From IMG/VR virus record IMGVR_UViG_3300025655_000130, positions 1 to 36,136 of that record: 36,136 nucleotides of DNA. One strand, written 5' to 3'. Each line of letters starts with the position of its first letter. Position 1 is the stretch's first letter. The position numbers and the translations under genes are program-made. Positions 5,910 to 13,165 of the stretch are shown one piece after another. Source of the stretch: a virus. Below the pieces are notes generated by a model, which saw only the letters and a list, made by a program, of their open reading frames with translations, had not been told where the DNA came from and made no database searches.

Positions 5910-7113
5910 ATTTAATAATTGGTTTTTTATCTTCTGTTACTACTTTATCTGTAATTGTGATACTCTTTACACCCTTTTGTTTAAGATCAGATATCTCGAA
6001 CATATAAGGTTGCAAAATTTTCTCTATAACAGCCTTGAGTCCTCTTGCACCCACTTTCAACTTCATCGCTTCTTTTGCTAATGCTGATAATGATTTTGAA
6101 TCAAACATTAGTTTGATGTTATCAACATTGAAATAAAACTGCATCTGTTTCAGCAAATTGTTTTTAGGCTCTTTCATTATAGCAATATAATCGTCTAATG
6201 TCAAGTCATTTGTATGCACTATGACAGGGAATCTACCAGTAAATTCTGGTATCATACCAAATTTGACGAAATCTTCGTGTACAATCTTACTTCTGTCTAC
6301 ATTTCCGTCTCGTAACTTGCTACCAAAACCTATAGAGTTTGCGTTCATTCGTTTTTCAACTATTTTGTTTAGGTCTACAAATGCGCCGCCTGCAATAAAC
6401 AAAATATTCCTAGTATCTATTTCAACACTGTCGCTTACGACCATTTTTTTACTGGCTTTCACTGCAACTTTACATTTTGTACCTTCAACCAATTTAAGCA
6501 ATGCCTGTTGAACGCCTTCTCCTGATACGTCCTTACTCGTTGTACTTGATTCACCTTTACGTGCTATTTTATCTATCTCGTCAATAAACACTATACCTTG
6601 TTCACATTTATCAACATCAAAATCTGCTTCTGCTAATAAACGTTCTATTACATTTTCTACATCTTCGCCTACATAACCCGCTTCGGTTAAACTAGTAGCA
6701 TCTGTAATTACAAATGGTACATTTAAGTAATCTGCGATTGTACGTGCTAACAGCGTTTTACCTGAACCTGTTGGGCCAAATAACAGTAAGTTACTTTTAT
6801 CTAATTTAATATCGGTTCTATTGAACACTCGTTTATAATGGTTGACTACAGCAACAGATATTGCAACCTTAGCCTCGTCCTGGCCAATTATATGTTCGTC
6901 TAGATAACTCTTTATAGCCTGAGCATCTAGAGCTTCACGTATTTTTTCTTTTGTTCTGTTTTTACTGGTCTTTTCCTTAGCCAATATATTTGTACATAGT
7001 TCGGTACACTCATTACAGATGCCAACATCGTTACTGACTATCAGAGTCTCTACTTCACTTTTGCCCTTACCACAAAAGTTACATACTATCTCTGGTTTAT
7101 CTTTAGTGTTCAT
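5890..7113 (-). CDS. clpX: ClpX, AAA+ unfoldase of ClpXP
   Basis: This 407-residue protein is full length. The zinc-binding domain has C11, C14, C33 and C36. The ATPase core has Walker A GPTGSGKT (113-120), pore-1 loop GYVG (146-149), Walker B FIDE (176-179), DVSGEGVQQALLK, arginine finger R294 in FTGR and sensor-2 GARG (355-358). IGF at 261-263 is the tripeptide that docks on ClpP, so use of host ClpP is plausible. The loop after LVEGT that holds RKH in E. coli ClpX reads VKASKKMVV here, so substrate choice probably differs. No clpP is present. It overlaps the upstream 111-aa gene by 4 bases and bS21 downstream. It could remove host proteins or remodel phage proteins. Confidence 0.95.
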   Translation of the reverse strand: MNTKDKPEIVCNFCGKGKSEVETLIVSNDVGICNECTELCTNILAKEKTSKNRTKEKIREALDAQAIKSYLDEHIIGQDEAKVAISVAVVNHYKRVFNRTDIKLDKSNLLLFGPTGSGKTLLARTIADYLNVPFVITDATSLTEAGYVGEDVENVIERLLAEADFDVDKCEQGIVFIDEIDKIARKGESSTTSKDVSGEGVQQALLKLVEGTKCKVAVKASKKMVVSDSVEIDTRNILFIAGGAFVDLNKIVEKRMNANSIGFGSKLRDGNVDRSKIVHEDFVKFGMIPEFTGRFPVIVHTNDLTLDDYIAIMKEPKNNLLKQMQFYFNVDNIKLMFDSKSLSALAKEAMKLKVGARGLKAVIEKILQPYMFEISDLKQKGVKSITITDKVVTEDKKPIIKYESIQK

Positions 7114-7445
7114 TTACATCTTTCTAGTATAAAATCTAATACTGTTTTGTCGTTAGTTACTCTAAGCGACTTTTTATTTTGTAGGATTTCTAACTTGAGG
7201 TCTACATGTTCTGATAATTGTGTATTATTTACTATAATATAATCTACGATCTCAACTACTTTACTTAACCATTTAATGTCATTACTGTAACTGCCGTAGA
7301 TATAAAAATCTATGTTCATATCGAAATTGGAAAAAGTATCTTTAACTTCTATAAGCTCATCCATACTAATATCCAACAGTAAGAACTTAGTGCTTGTTCT
7401 ATCTATATGGTCAGGTGCCGATATTATGTTGATCTCACTTACCAA
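7110..7445 (-). CDS. Unknown protein translationally coupled to clpX
   Basis: I do not recognise this 111-residue acidic protein. It alternates strands and helices: TKFLLLDISM, IDFYIYGSY, VDYIIVNNTQ and DLKLEIL look like beta strands, so a small alpha/beta fold is likely. There is no membrane segment or obvious catalytic motif. Its stop overlaps the clpX start by 4 bases (ATGA) and its start overlaps the upstream gene by 11. The tight coupling to clpX makes a ClpX adaptor or substrate conceivable, but nothing in the sequence shows it. Confidence 0.65.
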   Translation of the reverse strand: MVSEINIISAPDHIDRTSTKFLLLDISMDELIEVKDTFSNFDMNIDFYIYGSYSNDIKWLSKVVEIVDYIIVNNTQLSEHVDLKLEILQNKKSLRVTNDKTVLDFILERCK

Positions 7446-7989
7446 GGACTGTCTCTTTCTTTAAGAACCGTTTTAATTCTTCCTGCTCGGTTATAGTTAA
7501 TTCTTCTAGTGTATAGTCGCCTCTATTGATACGCTCTATAAGGTGTTTTAAGTAGTCTTCATCGTAAGTATATGTGTCTGTCTTATCTTTGTCAACTTCA
7601 AACCATTTATTACCGTCATATTTGAATAACTTAGTTGGTTTTGAGTCTACTCGTAAGAACATATCACCCTTGTTTGGATTGTCAGGAAATTTTATACCGA
7701 ATCCTGTTTTACTTGGATTTTTGGATGCGTTGTCAGCCTGTAACCCTAGTTCATCTTCACGCATTAGTCTGAAGTATTCAGGTTTGCTTACTTCCTTCTC
7801 CACAACCTTTTCTACTTCGACTGCCACTTCTACTATCTTCTCGACTTCCACAGGTACTTCCACAATCTTCTCTACTACAACTTCCTTGGGCTTCTTTTCA
7901 AGTTCATCTAAAGCCTTATCTAGTCGCTGTAGAGCGATTTGGTATTTGATCCAGAGACTGTCTATAGTCTCTTGATGCTTACTAGCCAT
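7435..7989 (-). CDS. Coiled-coil protein with a three-fold decapeptide repeat
   Basis: The N terminus (MASKHQETIDSLWIKYQIAL) is related to that of the next upstream gene: both have MA, I-x-x-hydrophobic-W, KY, a leucine-rich helix and ALDE. Residues 40-69 hold three 10-residue repeats starting EKIVEVPVEV, EKIVEVAVEV and EKVVEKEV, likely an extended rod. The C-terminal part has KGDMFLRVDSKPTKLFKYDG followed by NKWFEV, a beta-rich pattern I associate with phage virion proteins, and a final acidic helix. It overlaps its upstream neighbour by 8 bases through ATGGCTAG. Likely structural or assembly protein; function unknown. Confidence 0.68.
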   Translation of the reverse strand: MASKHQETIDSLWIKYQIALQRLDKALDELEKKPKEVVVEKIVEVPVEVEKIVEVAVEVEKVVEKEVSKPEYFRLMREDELGLQADNASKNPSKTGFGIKFPDNPNKGDMFLRVDSKPTKLFKYDGNKWFEVDKDKTDTYTYDEDYLKHLIERINRGDYTLEELTITEQEELKRFLKKETVLGK

Positions 7990-8167
7990 CAGTTCCTATA
8001 CGTGAGTTAATTTTTGCTTCTAATTCTGCAATATCACTGGGCATAGTAAAGTCAATGTCAAGATCGCTCTTGAGTGCGTCATTTTCGTCTAACGCATCAC
8101 TCAAACGCTCTAAACTTGTACGATATTTGCCCCAAATTGCATTTATTTCGTCTTGTGGTTTAGCCAT
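7982..8167 (-). CDS. Small helical protein, paralog of the next gene's N terminus
   Basis: This 61-residue protein has two recognisable halves. The first, MAKPQDEINAIWGKYRTSLE through SDALDE, resembles the start of the downstream 184-aa protein. The second, FTMPSDIAELEAKINSRIG, resembles the end of the -1-frame reading just upstream (SMPAEVAELEQIVEQKI). It therefore links three neighbouring readings by partial duplication. GGAGCAT precedes the ATG at a good distance. It overlaps both neighbours by 8 bases with the same ATGGCTAR junction. No function known. Confidence 0.65.
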   Translation of the reverse strand: MAKPQDEINAIWGKYRTSLERLSDALDENDALKSDLDIDFTMPSDIAELEAKINSRIGTDG

Positions 8168-8300
8168 GTTTATGCTCCTTTATCTTTTGTTCCACTATTT
8201 GTTCTAGCTCTGCTACTTCAGCAGGCATAGATGTGTCTACGTCAGCTTCAACGTATACCTCTTTAATTTGTACTTCGGGATTAGACTCTAAAGTCAGAAC
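8160..8300 (-). CDS. Hidden -1-frame extension of the 507-aa gene (or small ORF without a normal start)
   Basis: The minus strand at 8310-8300 is A9G. The 507-aa gene reads CTA AAA AAA AAG TTC TGA and stops. A slip of -1 on this run gives AAA AAA AAA GTT CTG and adds 46 residues, VLTLESNPEVQIKEVYVEAD onwards, ending TAA at 8160. The reading has protein-like composition and its SMPAEVAELE part matches the TMPSDIAELE of the 61-aa gene. No ATG, GTG or TTG lies near its beginning; the only ATG, at 8228, gives 22 residues. Its stop overlaps the next ATG by 8 bases, as between the next two genes. It is either a programmed frameshift product or a homopolymer error or mutation. Confidence 0.6.
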   Translation of the reverse strand, partial: VLTLESNPEVQIKEVYVEADVDTSMPAEVAELEQIVEQKIKEHKHG

Positions 8301-9817
8301 TTTTTTTTTAGGTCTTCGACCTGGGCTTCTAATGCTTTCTTTTCTTGCACTAGTTGGTCGTATCTAGCATTAAGTTGTGCTAGTTCTTGTTCTAACTCAT
8401 CGACGTTATCAGCCTTTTCCTTTTTAGCTGACTCAAAGTCATTTAGTGCATACTCTAAGTCTTTAACAAGGCTGTTAATTGTATTATTTTTATCGGCTAG
8501 TTCTTGTTCTAACTCTTTTAACCTGGTATCGTCCACTGGCACTGGTTTCATTACAGGTTGCGGAGGATAATACTCGTTCATTAGTTCGTCGTCCGCCCAC
8601 ATTAGTTCGTCGTCTTTAACTGTATATTCCTTATGGGCGTAAGTAGGATTCTTCTCTTCTCTTACCCATTCAAAACTCTTAGTAGCGGCTAGAATAAGTG
8701 TAAGTGCTAGTGGATCAAACACAACAACTAGCAATATAATAACCCAACGTACTGCACGTTCTAGCATATTAACATCAGGATTGTCACCGTATATTAAAGC
8801 GGCTACATACTTGATTGGGCCTACTTCTGCTTCTAGTTTACGATATTCTTTTTCATATACTGCTGATTCTTCATTAATCTTGTCTATTTCTAATTGTTCT
8901 GCGTCAATAAAACCTTCTAATTCATCTACACGTTTATCTACATTGCCAGTTTTGACTTCAGTTTGTGAACGTAGACTTTTGATACGATTGTTGATGCCGT
9001 CTAATTGTGGTTTATATTTTGCATCTATTTCTTTGAGACGCTGATTTAGTCTATCGTTAATTGCTTTAATTTCACGTTGTGCGGCACTAGCAACTGATAA
9101 TTCGTTGTTCTTTGCGGTTTTTACTGCTTCTAGTTCAATCTTGTTAATTTCCGCAATAGCCTCGTCCATTTTAGCCTTACTGAAAGAATTCTTAAAACGG
9201 TCCTGTACAACCTGTATGTCTTGCTCTTTACGCTTCTGTGCGGCTTCGATATCTGAGGCTTTGCGTTGAGCGGCTTGCTCTAATCTCTTATTCTGTAGGT
9301 CTATTTGTTTGTCAGCATCAGCACGAGCGTTGGCTTTTTCCTTATCGATCTGAGCGTATATGGTGTTGAGAGCATCACCATCTTTTTCCACCAAATTATC
9401 AGTTCTTATGTCTATACCTTTAGTGAGACGTAAAATTTCTGTATTCCAACGTGCAATTTTGGCTTCACTTCTCATTACCTTTTCTTGCAGTTGGCTGATC
9501 TCTGCCTGTTGTTCATCGCTCAAACTTGTTTGTTCAATGTGTGCTTTACTTAGAAAACCAAAAATACCCATGCTGGTAATAAACATAAGAATAGCAACTG
9601 CGGGTACTAGATAGTACTTGAACGCTTTTGGAGCTCGTTGCCAGTTTTGATGCAACCAAACTGTGGTAGCAATCTTACCTATTTCTAATGCGCCGCCCAT
9701 TACAATAATAGGTATTGCCGCCGCGGCAAAGATAGCCATAAGACCAACAATACTATAGAATGCGGCTATAGCACTTATTCCTAGAGCAACGATTAAAATA
9801 AAACTTGCAAAAATCAT
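8294..9817 (-). CDS. Large membrane protein with long coiled coil
   Basis: This 507-residue protein starts with two hydrophobic hairpin-like stretches (residues 1-45) and a third membrane segment (about 69-91, VPAVAILMFITSMGIFGF). Residues about 95-330 are highly charged heptad-rich helix with AQRKASDIEAAQKRKEQDIQ-type repeats. A further membrane segment follows (about 350-378, VIILLVVVFDPLALTLILAA), then a C-terminal tail ending in another coiled coil. I recall similar long membrane/coiled-coil proteins in marine myophages but no known role. It could span the inner membrane to act in host takeover, lysis timing or exclusion. The 3' end has the A9G run described for 8160-8300. Confidence 0.75.
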   Translation of the reverse strand: MIFASFILIVALGISAIAAFYSIVGLMAIFAAAAIPIIVMGGALEIGKIATTVWLHQNWQRAPKAFKYYLVPAVAILMFITSMGIFGFLSKAHIEQTSLSDEQQAEISQLQEKVMRSEAKIARWNTEILRLTKGIDIRTDNLVEKDGDALNTIYAQIDKEKANARADADKQIDLQNKRLEQAAQRKASDIEAAQKRKEQDIQVVQDRFKNSFSKAKMDEAIAEINKIELEAVKTAKNNELSVASAAQREIKAINDRLNQRLKEIDAKYKPQLDGINNRIKSLRSQTEVKTGNVDKRVDELEGFIDAEQLEIDKINEESAVYEKEYRKLEAEVGPIKYVAALIYGDNPDVNMLERAVRWVIILLVVVFDPLALTLILAATKSFEWVREEKNPTYAHKEYTVKDDELMWADDELMNEYYPPQPVMKPVPVDDTRLKELEQELADKNNTINSLVKDLEYALNDFESAKKEKADNVDELEQELAQLNARYDQLVQEKKALEAQVEDLKKKF

Positions 9818-9827
9818 AGTATTGTAT

Positions 9828-10031
9828 TTAATGCAATTCTCGATTACGTGGTAGATACATATACAACCTTCGTTGCTCTTCTGTTATATTATCTGCATAC
9901 CAAAACTTTTTATGTGTATCAAATACATCAGTTGCTATGGCTTCCAGCATCTCTTTGAGACCTGGTAGCTCAACCTCGTGTAGGATCTCTTCATCGTCGT
10001 CCCAGTCTTGTTCTAGTTCTTTGTCTGCCAT
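9828..10031 (-). CDS. Small acidic protein of unknown function
   Basis: This 67-residue protein begins with an acidic stretch (residues 5-20, with WDDDEEI) and has a C-terminal part with FWYADNITEEQRRLYMYLPR. I cannot assign a family. Its ATG shares a base with the stop of the upstream zinc-ribbon gene (TAATG), so the two are coupled. No membrane segment. Confidence 0.6.
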   Translation of the reverse strand: MADKELEQDWDDDEEILHEVELPGLKEMLEAIATDVFDTHKKFWYADNITEEQRRLYMYLPRNRELH

Positions 10032-10186
10032 TATTCTTCCTTTAACTGCTCTACCATATCAAACATACAAGCAAGACAGGTAGGGCAAAACGCTACAGGT
10101 AGCATACCAAAATTACCCACAGTACCACCTTCTGCATATTCATCAAATTCACAACTACATACTGAACAATTATATACGTTTTCCAT
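10031..10186 (-). CDS. 51-aa zinc-ribbon protein
   Basis: I translated this short gene from the reverse strand: it begins MENVYNCSVCSCEFDEYAEG and ends MVEQLKEE. Cysteines in CSVCSC and in CPTCLAC form two CxxC knuckles about 20 residues apart, a zinc-ribbon layout. Such mini-proteins are common in T4-like phages; they may bind nucleic acid or polymerase, but no target is known. ATG at 10186; the stop TAA overlaps the next ATG by one base. Confidence 0.72.
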   Translation of the reverse strand: MENVYNCSVCSCEFDEYAEGGTVGNFGMLPVAFCPTCLACMFDMVEQLKEE

Positions 10187-10330
10187 TTATTGGTCTTTCT
10201 TTTTATGTTTGGTCTTTCTTGTGTACTTGCTACGATCTCGCTCAACTTTAGCCGTGTATAGACCCTGAGGATCCCTCAGTTCCTTTACTAACGGGTTGCG
10301 TTTTTTGAGTGTCGTCATTATCTGATCCAT
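10187..10330 (-). CDS. 47-aa basic protein
   Basis: I read this from the reverse strand: MDQIMTTLKKRNPLVKELRD at the start and a lysine/arginine-rich tail (KYTRKTKHKKKD). The in-frame ATG at 10318 would give a 43-residue form beginning MTTLKKRNP, which resembles small basic proteins I recall from T4-like phages, so that start may be the real one; neither has a strong ribosome binding site. The charge suggests nucleic acid or ribosome binding. It lies at the divergent boundary with the plus-strand gene at 10367. Confidence 0.6.
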   Translation of the reverse strand: MDQIMTTLKKRNPLVKELRDPQGLYTAKVERDRSKYTRKTKHKKKDQ

Positions 10331-10335
10331 AAATA
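10328..10335 (+). promoter_or_regulatory. Possible late promoter box CATAAATA
   Basis: CATAAATA lies in the short divergent gap, 31 bases before the ATG at 10367. AGGA at 10354-10357 then serves as ribosome binding site. Position and match are good, but the box overlaps the start codon of the minus-strand gene. Confidence 0.5.
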
Positions 10336-10366
10336 TATAGTATATAGTCTTTTAGGAAAAGTGTCA

Positions 10367-10606
10367 ATGCTTAGTACCATGGTCGCTGGCGGATTGGTCC
10401 AACATAAAATTAAATCGAATGAGCATGGCTACCGTTTTTGTCGCTTGGTTGAGGGCGAGTCAAAAGCATATAAATGCTTCAGTTGGTATGCAGAAAATGC
10501 CAAAGGACGTTGGGCTTGGCAACATACTCCTTGGCGCTCACAAAATGAATACCTTATATTCCTAGACGACGACAATGACATACTCTACTTCGAATTAAAA
10601 TATTAA
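10367..10606 (+). CDS. Small plus-strand protein, unknown function
   Basis: This 79-residue protein is rich in tryptophan and other aromatics: YKCFSWYAENAKGRWAWQHT is central, and the acidic end is FLDDDNDILYFELKY. I chose ATG at 10367 because AGGA is 9 bases upstream; the in-frame GTG at 10361 is too close to it. The pattern fits a small beta-sheet protein. Its 3' end overlaps the convergent SleB-like gene by 4 bases. No family recognised. Confidence 0.58.
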   Translation: MLSTMVAGGLVQHKIKSNEHGYRFCRLVEGESKAYKCFSWYAENAKGRWAWQHTPWRSQNEYLIFLDDDNDILYFELKY

Positions 10607-11178
10607 CCTTCCCAACGATAAAAAATGTGGTCTTCTATCTCCACAGTCTTCTTTTTGGTCTTAGCCCAGGAGGGTTTAACATAATCTGCATGATAAAATA
10701 GTGCACCATCTGTTATATCTATTATTTTTTTGGTAATTAATGTCTTTTTAACTAAGGTTACTATTTGTTCATAGGCTTTGGCATTGTTTATTTGATCAGA
10801 TAATCCATCACAGTACCAACTAAATTGACATTTGTGTTTAATTGGTATCAATTTTTCTGGATCTTTCCAGCTGGGCTTGTGTGATCCTTGGTAAACTACT
10901 TCACATATAGTATCTGGAAAACGATCATCTTTTACACGATTCAGTGTTACGAACATAACCGCTAATTGACCTGCTATTGGCTGGTTACGAGCTTCGAAAT
11001 AAATGTTATCGTATAAGCATGCTAGTTGGTCACTAGATAAATTAGATAATGACACAGGACTAGCCATCGCTGTAGATACTAATGGCATACTGGATTTTTG
11101 CTTATAATCCAATAGCATGCTGTATAACATAACTACCATAGCACTTATTAAACTTAAAAGTATAGCGTAAACCCTCAT
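10603..11178 (-). CDS. SleB-type cell wall hydrolase, membrane-anchored
   Basis: Residues 1-22 are hydrophobic (VYAILLSLISAMVVMLYSML) and act as signal or anchor. The domain begins DQLACLYDNIYFEARNQPIA with the likely catalytic glutamate E62, followed by VMFVTLNRVKDDRFPDTICE, the QFSWYCDG motif and a final LFYHADYVKPSW. This is the SleB / Hydrolase_2 family, which cleaves peptidoglycan glycan strands as lytic transglycosylase or amidase. In phages it is a candidate endolysin. The N-terminal hydrophobic segment could make it a signal-anchor-type lysin exported without a classical holin. Start ATG with GGAGG a few bases upstream. Confidence 0.82.
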   Translation of the reverse strand: MRVYAILLSLISAMVVMLYSMLLDYKQKSSMPLVSTAMASPVSLSNLSSDQLACLYDNIYFEARNQPIAGQLAVMFVTLNRVKDDRFPDTICEVVYQGSHKPSWKDPEKLIPIKHKCQFSWYCDGLSDQINNAKAYEQIVTLVKKTLITKKIIDITDGALFYHADYVKPSWAKTKKKTVEIEDHIFYRWEG

Positions 11179-11237
11179 TTGCGCCTCCTTAGTACGATTT
11201 AATGAGTTATTATATAGTAACTCGGTGAATATGTCAA

Positions 11238-12875
11238 CTACGTTAAAGCCTTAGGAATCAAGCCTTTAGCGTTAAGATTGGCCTGATTTTGCCCCGCAAA
11301 TAAACTGGCTTTTATAGCTTCCCCCGTAATATTGGATTCAATAAGATCTAACATTATATCTCGTAAACCCAAATTATCTACATCTTTACCAAAAGATTCT
11401 ATCTGGTTACCAAACCCCATAATGACTGATTTATTACTTGAAAACAATGCAGTATCAATACCTGCTTTATCACATAGCGCATCAGAATCAAAGGCCTGTT
11501 TGGCTATGGCATCCCAATCAGTGTATGCTGTTTCGCATGCTTGTCTTAATCCTAAGTCACCTATTGACAAGAATGATCTTAGGTTTGAATAGTATGTATC
11601 TAGTGCTGTTTCGATTGCGGCTATTGCTAAAGACTTAGACGCATATGATCCTGCACCTACTCCTGATACAACATAAGGTGCTCCCCCACCATCTGTTGCC
11701 ACTGCACTAATATTTTCGTAACCTTGTATTATGTTTAGACCATCTGAGCTTGCACTTATTGTTGCTAATGCGTTGCTTATTCTAGTTAATCGATCCTGTA
11801 ACAAATAGCCAGAGACTGGCCCAATAATATCTCTCACAGTTGGTTGTCCATATACACCATCACCTGTTCCTGTTTGTAATAGTATATCGTCACCAAGGTT
11901 CTCGTCAACTGGTGTTGCCAGTGTATCTAAATTCGCTGATTCGCCTGGTGTAGTTAAGGTTTTTACAAACTTTCCTAGTTCGATACTACTACGTATTTTT
12001 AACTGAGAAAATTTTTGCAATCCGTCGGCCACTTCTGTATATGTATTGAAACTAACGAGATCCCTTGAAAGTGATAAGGTTTTATTTACATCTAATATGT
12101 CCGCTAGGTTTTCTAAACGCTCGTTCTTTTTGTACTCAAAAGCCTGATAGAATTCTTCTGCTAAAGGTATGGAAGTCAATAATTCATATACAAGATTTTC
12201 GTAATCTTCGTCATACCAATCTATAGGATCACTTAAATTTAATTCGTTTACAAAGTCTGCAATAACCTGACTCATATTTAAATCTTTGCTCTCTATGGTT
12301 TTTGCTATACCTCTTGCTGTACCTAATAGATCTAAGTCCTTAAAATTAAATATCGTGCCTTGATTAATAAAGTCAGTACCTAGTTTTTCCAGACCTTCTG
12401 CAGAGTTTACTTTTAGTAATCCAGTGATACCACCTGATGCTATGTCACTTTGTTTGGTTACGTTTGCTCCAAAGTCCTCAAGATTAGAAGCGCCTTTCTT
12501 TGACACATCTGCCATTATTCCATACACTTGGCTTGCATATCCAAATGCCATCATATAGAACTGAGCAAATCCTGCTATATCTCCACCTGCAAATAATGCT
12601 CTAGCATAATTATAGTAAGATGTTCTTAGACTTTTCTTAGTAGTTAGTACTGATATGTATGCTAATGGTACTACTCCAGATGCCACAGGAAATATATCGC
12701 TACCCAAGTCTGTAATATCAACACCTATTCCGTCAGCGTCAGTGATTGCTTGTTGGGCTTTTGTTATTAAGGTTGTGTTATATACATCCGCAAAAAGACT
12801 GTTTACAAATGTATTATCTAATCCTTGATTTGCGAGTAAGCCTTTTATGGCAGTTAAAGAACTAGGCTGTGCCAC
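11238..12875 (-). CDS. Large probable virion protein downstream of PAAR
   Basis: This 545-residue protein starts at a GTG preceded by GGGGGA. It is mostly helical and small-residue rich, with many Ala, Ser and Leu segments, no clear membrane span and no signal peptide. I cannot name a family. It is one base from the PAAR gene, so it may be part of, or carried by, the baseplate spike, as in T4-like tails where extra proteins sit near gp5. The C-terminal part has SKSVIMGFGNQIESFGKDVD and a helix. A structural or injected effector role is inference from context. Confidence 0.55.
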   Translation of the reverse strand: MAQPSSLTAIKGLLANQGLDNTFVNSLFADVYNTTLITKAQQAITDADGIGVDITDLGSDIFPVASGVVPLAYISVLTTKKSLRTSYYNYARALFAGGDIAGFAQFYMMAFGYASQVYGIMADVSKKGASNLEDFGANVTKQSDIASGGITGLLKVNSAEGLEKLGTDFINQGTIFNFKDLDLLGTARGIAKTIESKDLNMSQVIADFVNELNLSDPIDWYDEDYENLVYELLTSIPLAEEFYQAFEYKKNERLENLADILDVNKTLSLSRDLVSFNTYTEVADGLQKFSQLKIRSSIELGKFVKTLTTPGESANLDTLATPVDENLGDDILLQTGTGDGVYGQPTVRDIIGPVSGYLLQDRLTRISNALATISASSDGLNIIQGYENISAVATDGGGAPYVVSGVGAGSYASKSLAIAAIETALDTYYSNLRSFLSIGDLGLRQACETAYTDWDAIAKQAFDSDALCDKAGIDTALFSSNKSVIMGFGNQIESFGKDVDNLGLRDIMLDLIESNITGEAIKASLFAGQNQANLNAKGLIPKALT

Positions 12876-12876
12876 G

Positions 12877-13164
12877 TTATCCCCCAGTAATTACTGAGCT
12901 TGCACCTGTTGCGTTTGCGGCTCCACAATTATTAGAATCGCCTATACGAGTTACTGGGATCCCGCCAGCATTAACTGACCCACTACCACCAGTAACTACA
13001 GGTCCGCAATGAGCTCCACCTAAGGGCGGACATAATCCGTCTGGTGTCAGAGTAGAACCTATAACAGCACATGCCTGTCCTTCTACAATAACTGACTCAA
13101 TAACAGCACCTACTATAGTACCACCGTGAGTGTTAACGTCGGTTCGTCTGGATGTTGCTGGCAT
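12877..13164 (-). CDS. PAAR-motif spike tip protein
   Basis: This 95-residue protein matches the PAAR family, the sharp zinc-bound tip of the T4 gp5 / T6SS VgrG spike. It has three glycine-rich strand blocks: GAVIESVIVEGQACAVIGST, then CPPLGGAHCGPVVTGGSG and VNAGGIPVTRIGDSNNCG. The conserved VxxGGIPVxRxGD and the cysteine and histidine residues that would bind the metal are present. It would tip the tail spike that pierces the outer membrane. Length is typical. It lies between a small beta-rich protein and the 545-aa protein. Confidence 0.87.
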   Translation of the reverse strand: MPATSRRTDVNTHGGTIVGAVIESVIVEGQACAVIGSTLTPDGLCPPLGGAHCGPVVTGGSGSVNAGGIPVTRIGDSNNCGAANATGASSVITGG

Positions 13165-13165
13165 T

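Noticed and set aside
7574-7975. 133-aa Ser/Thr-rich plus-strand ORF
   Set aside because: Its STSTGTSTIFSTST repeats are simply the complement of the EKIVEVPVEV repeats on the minus strand.
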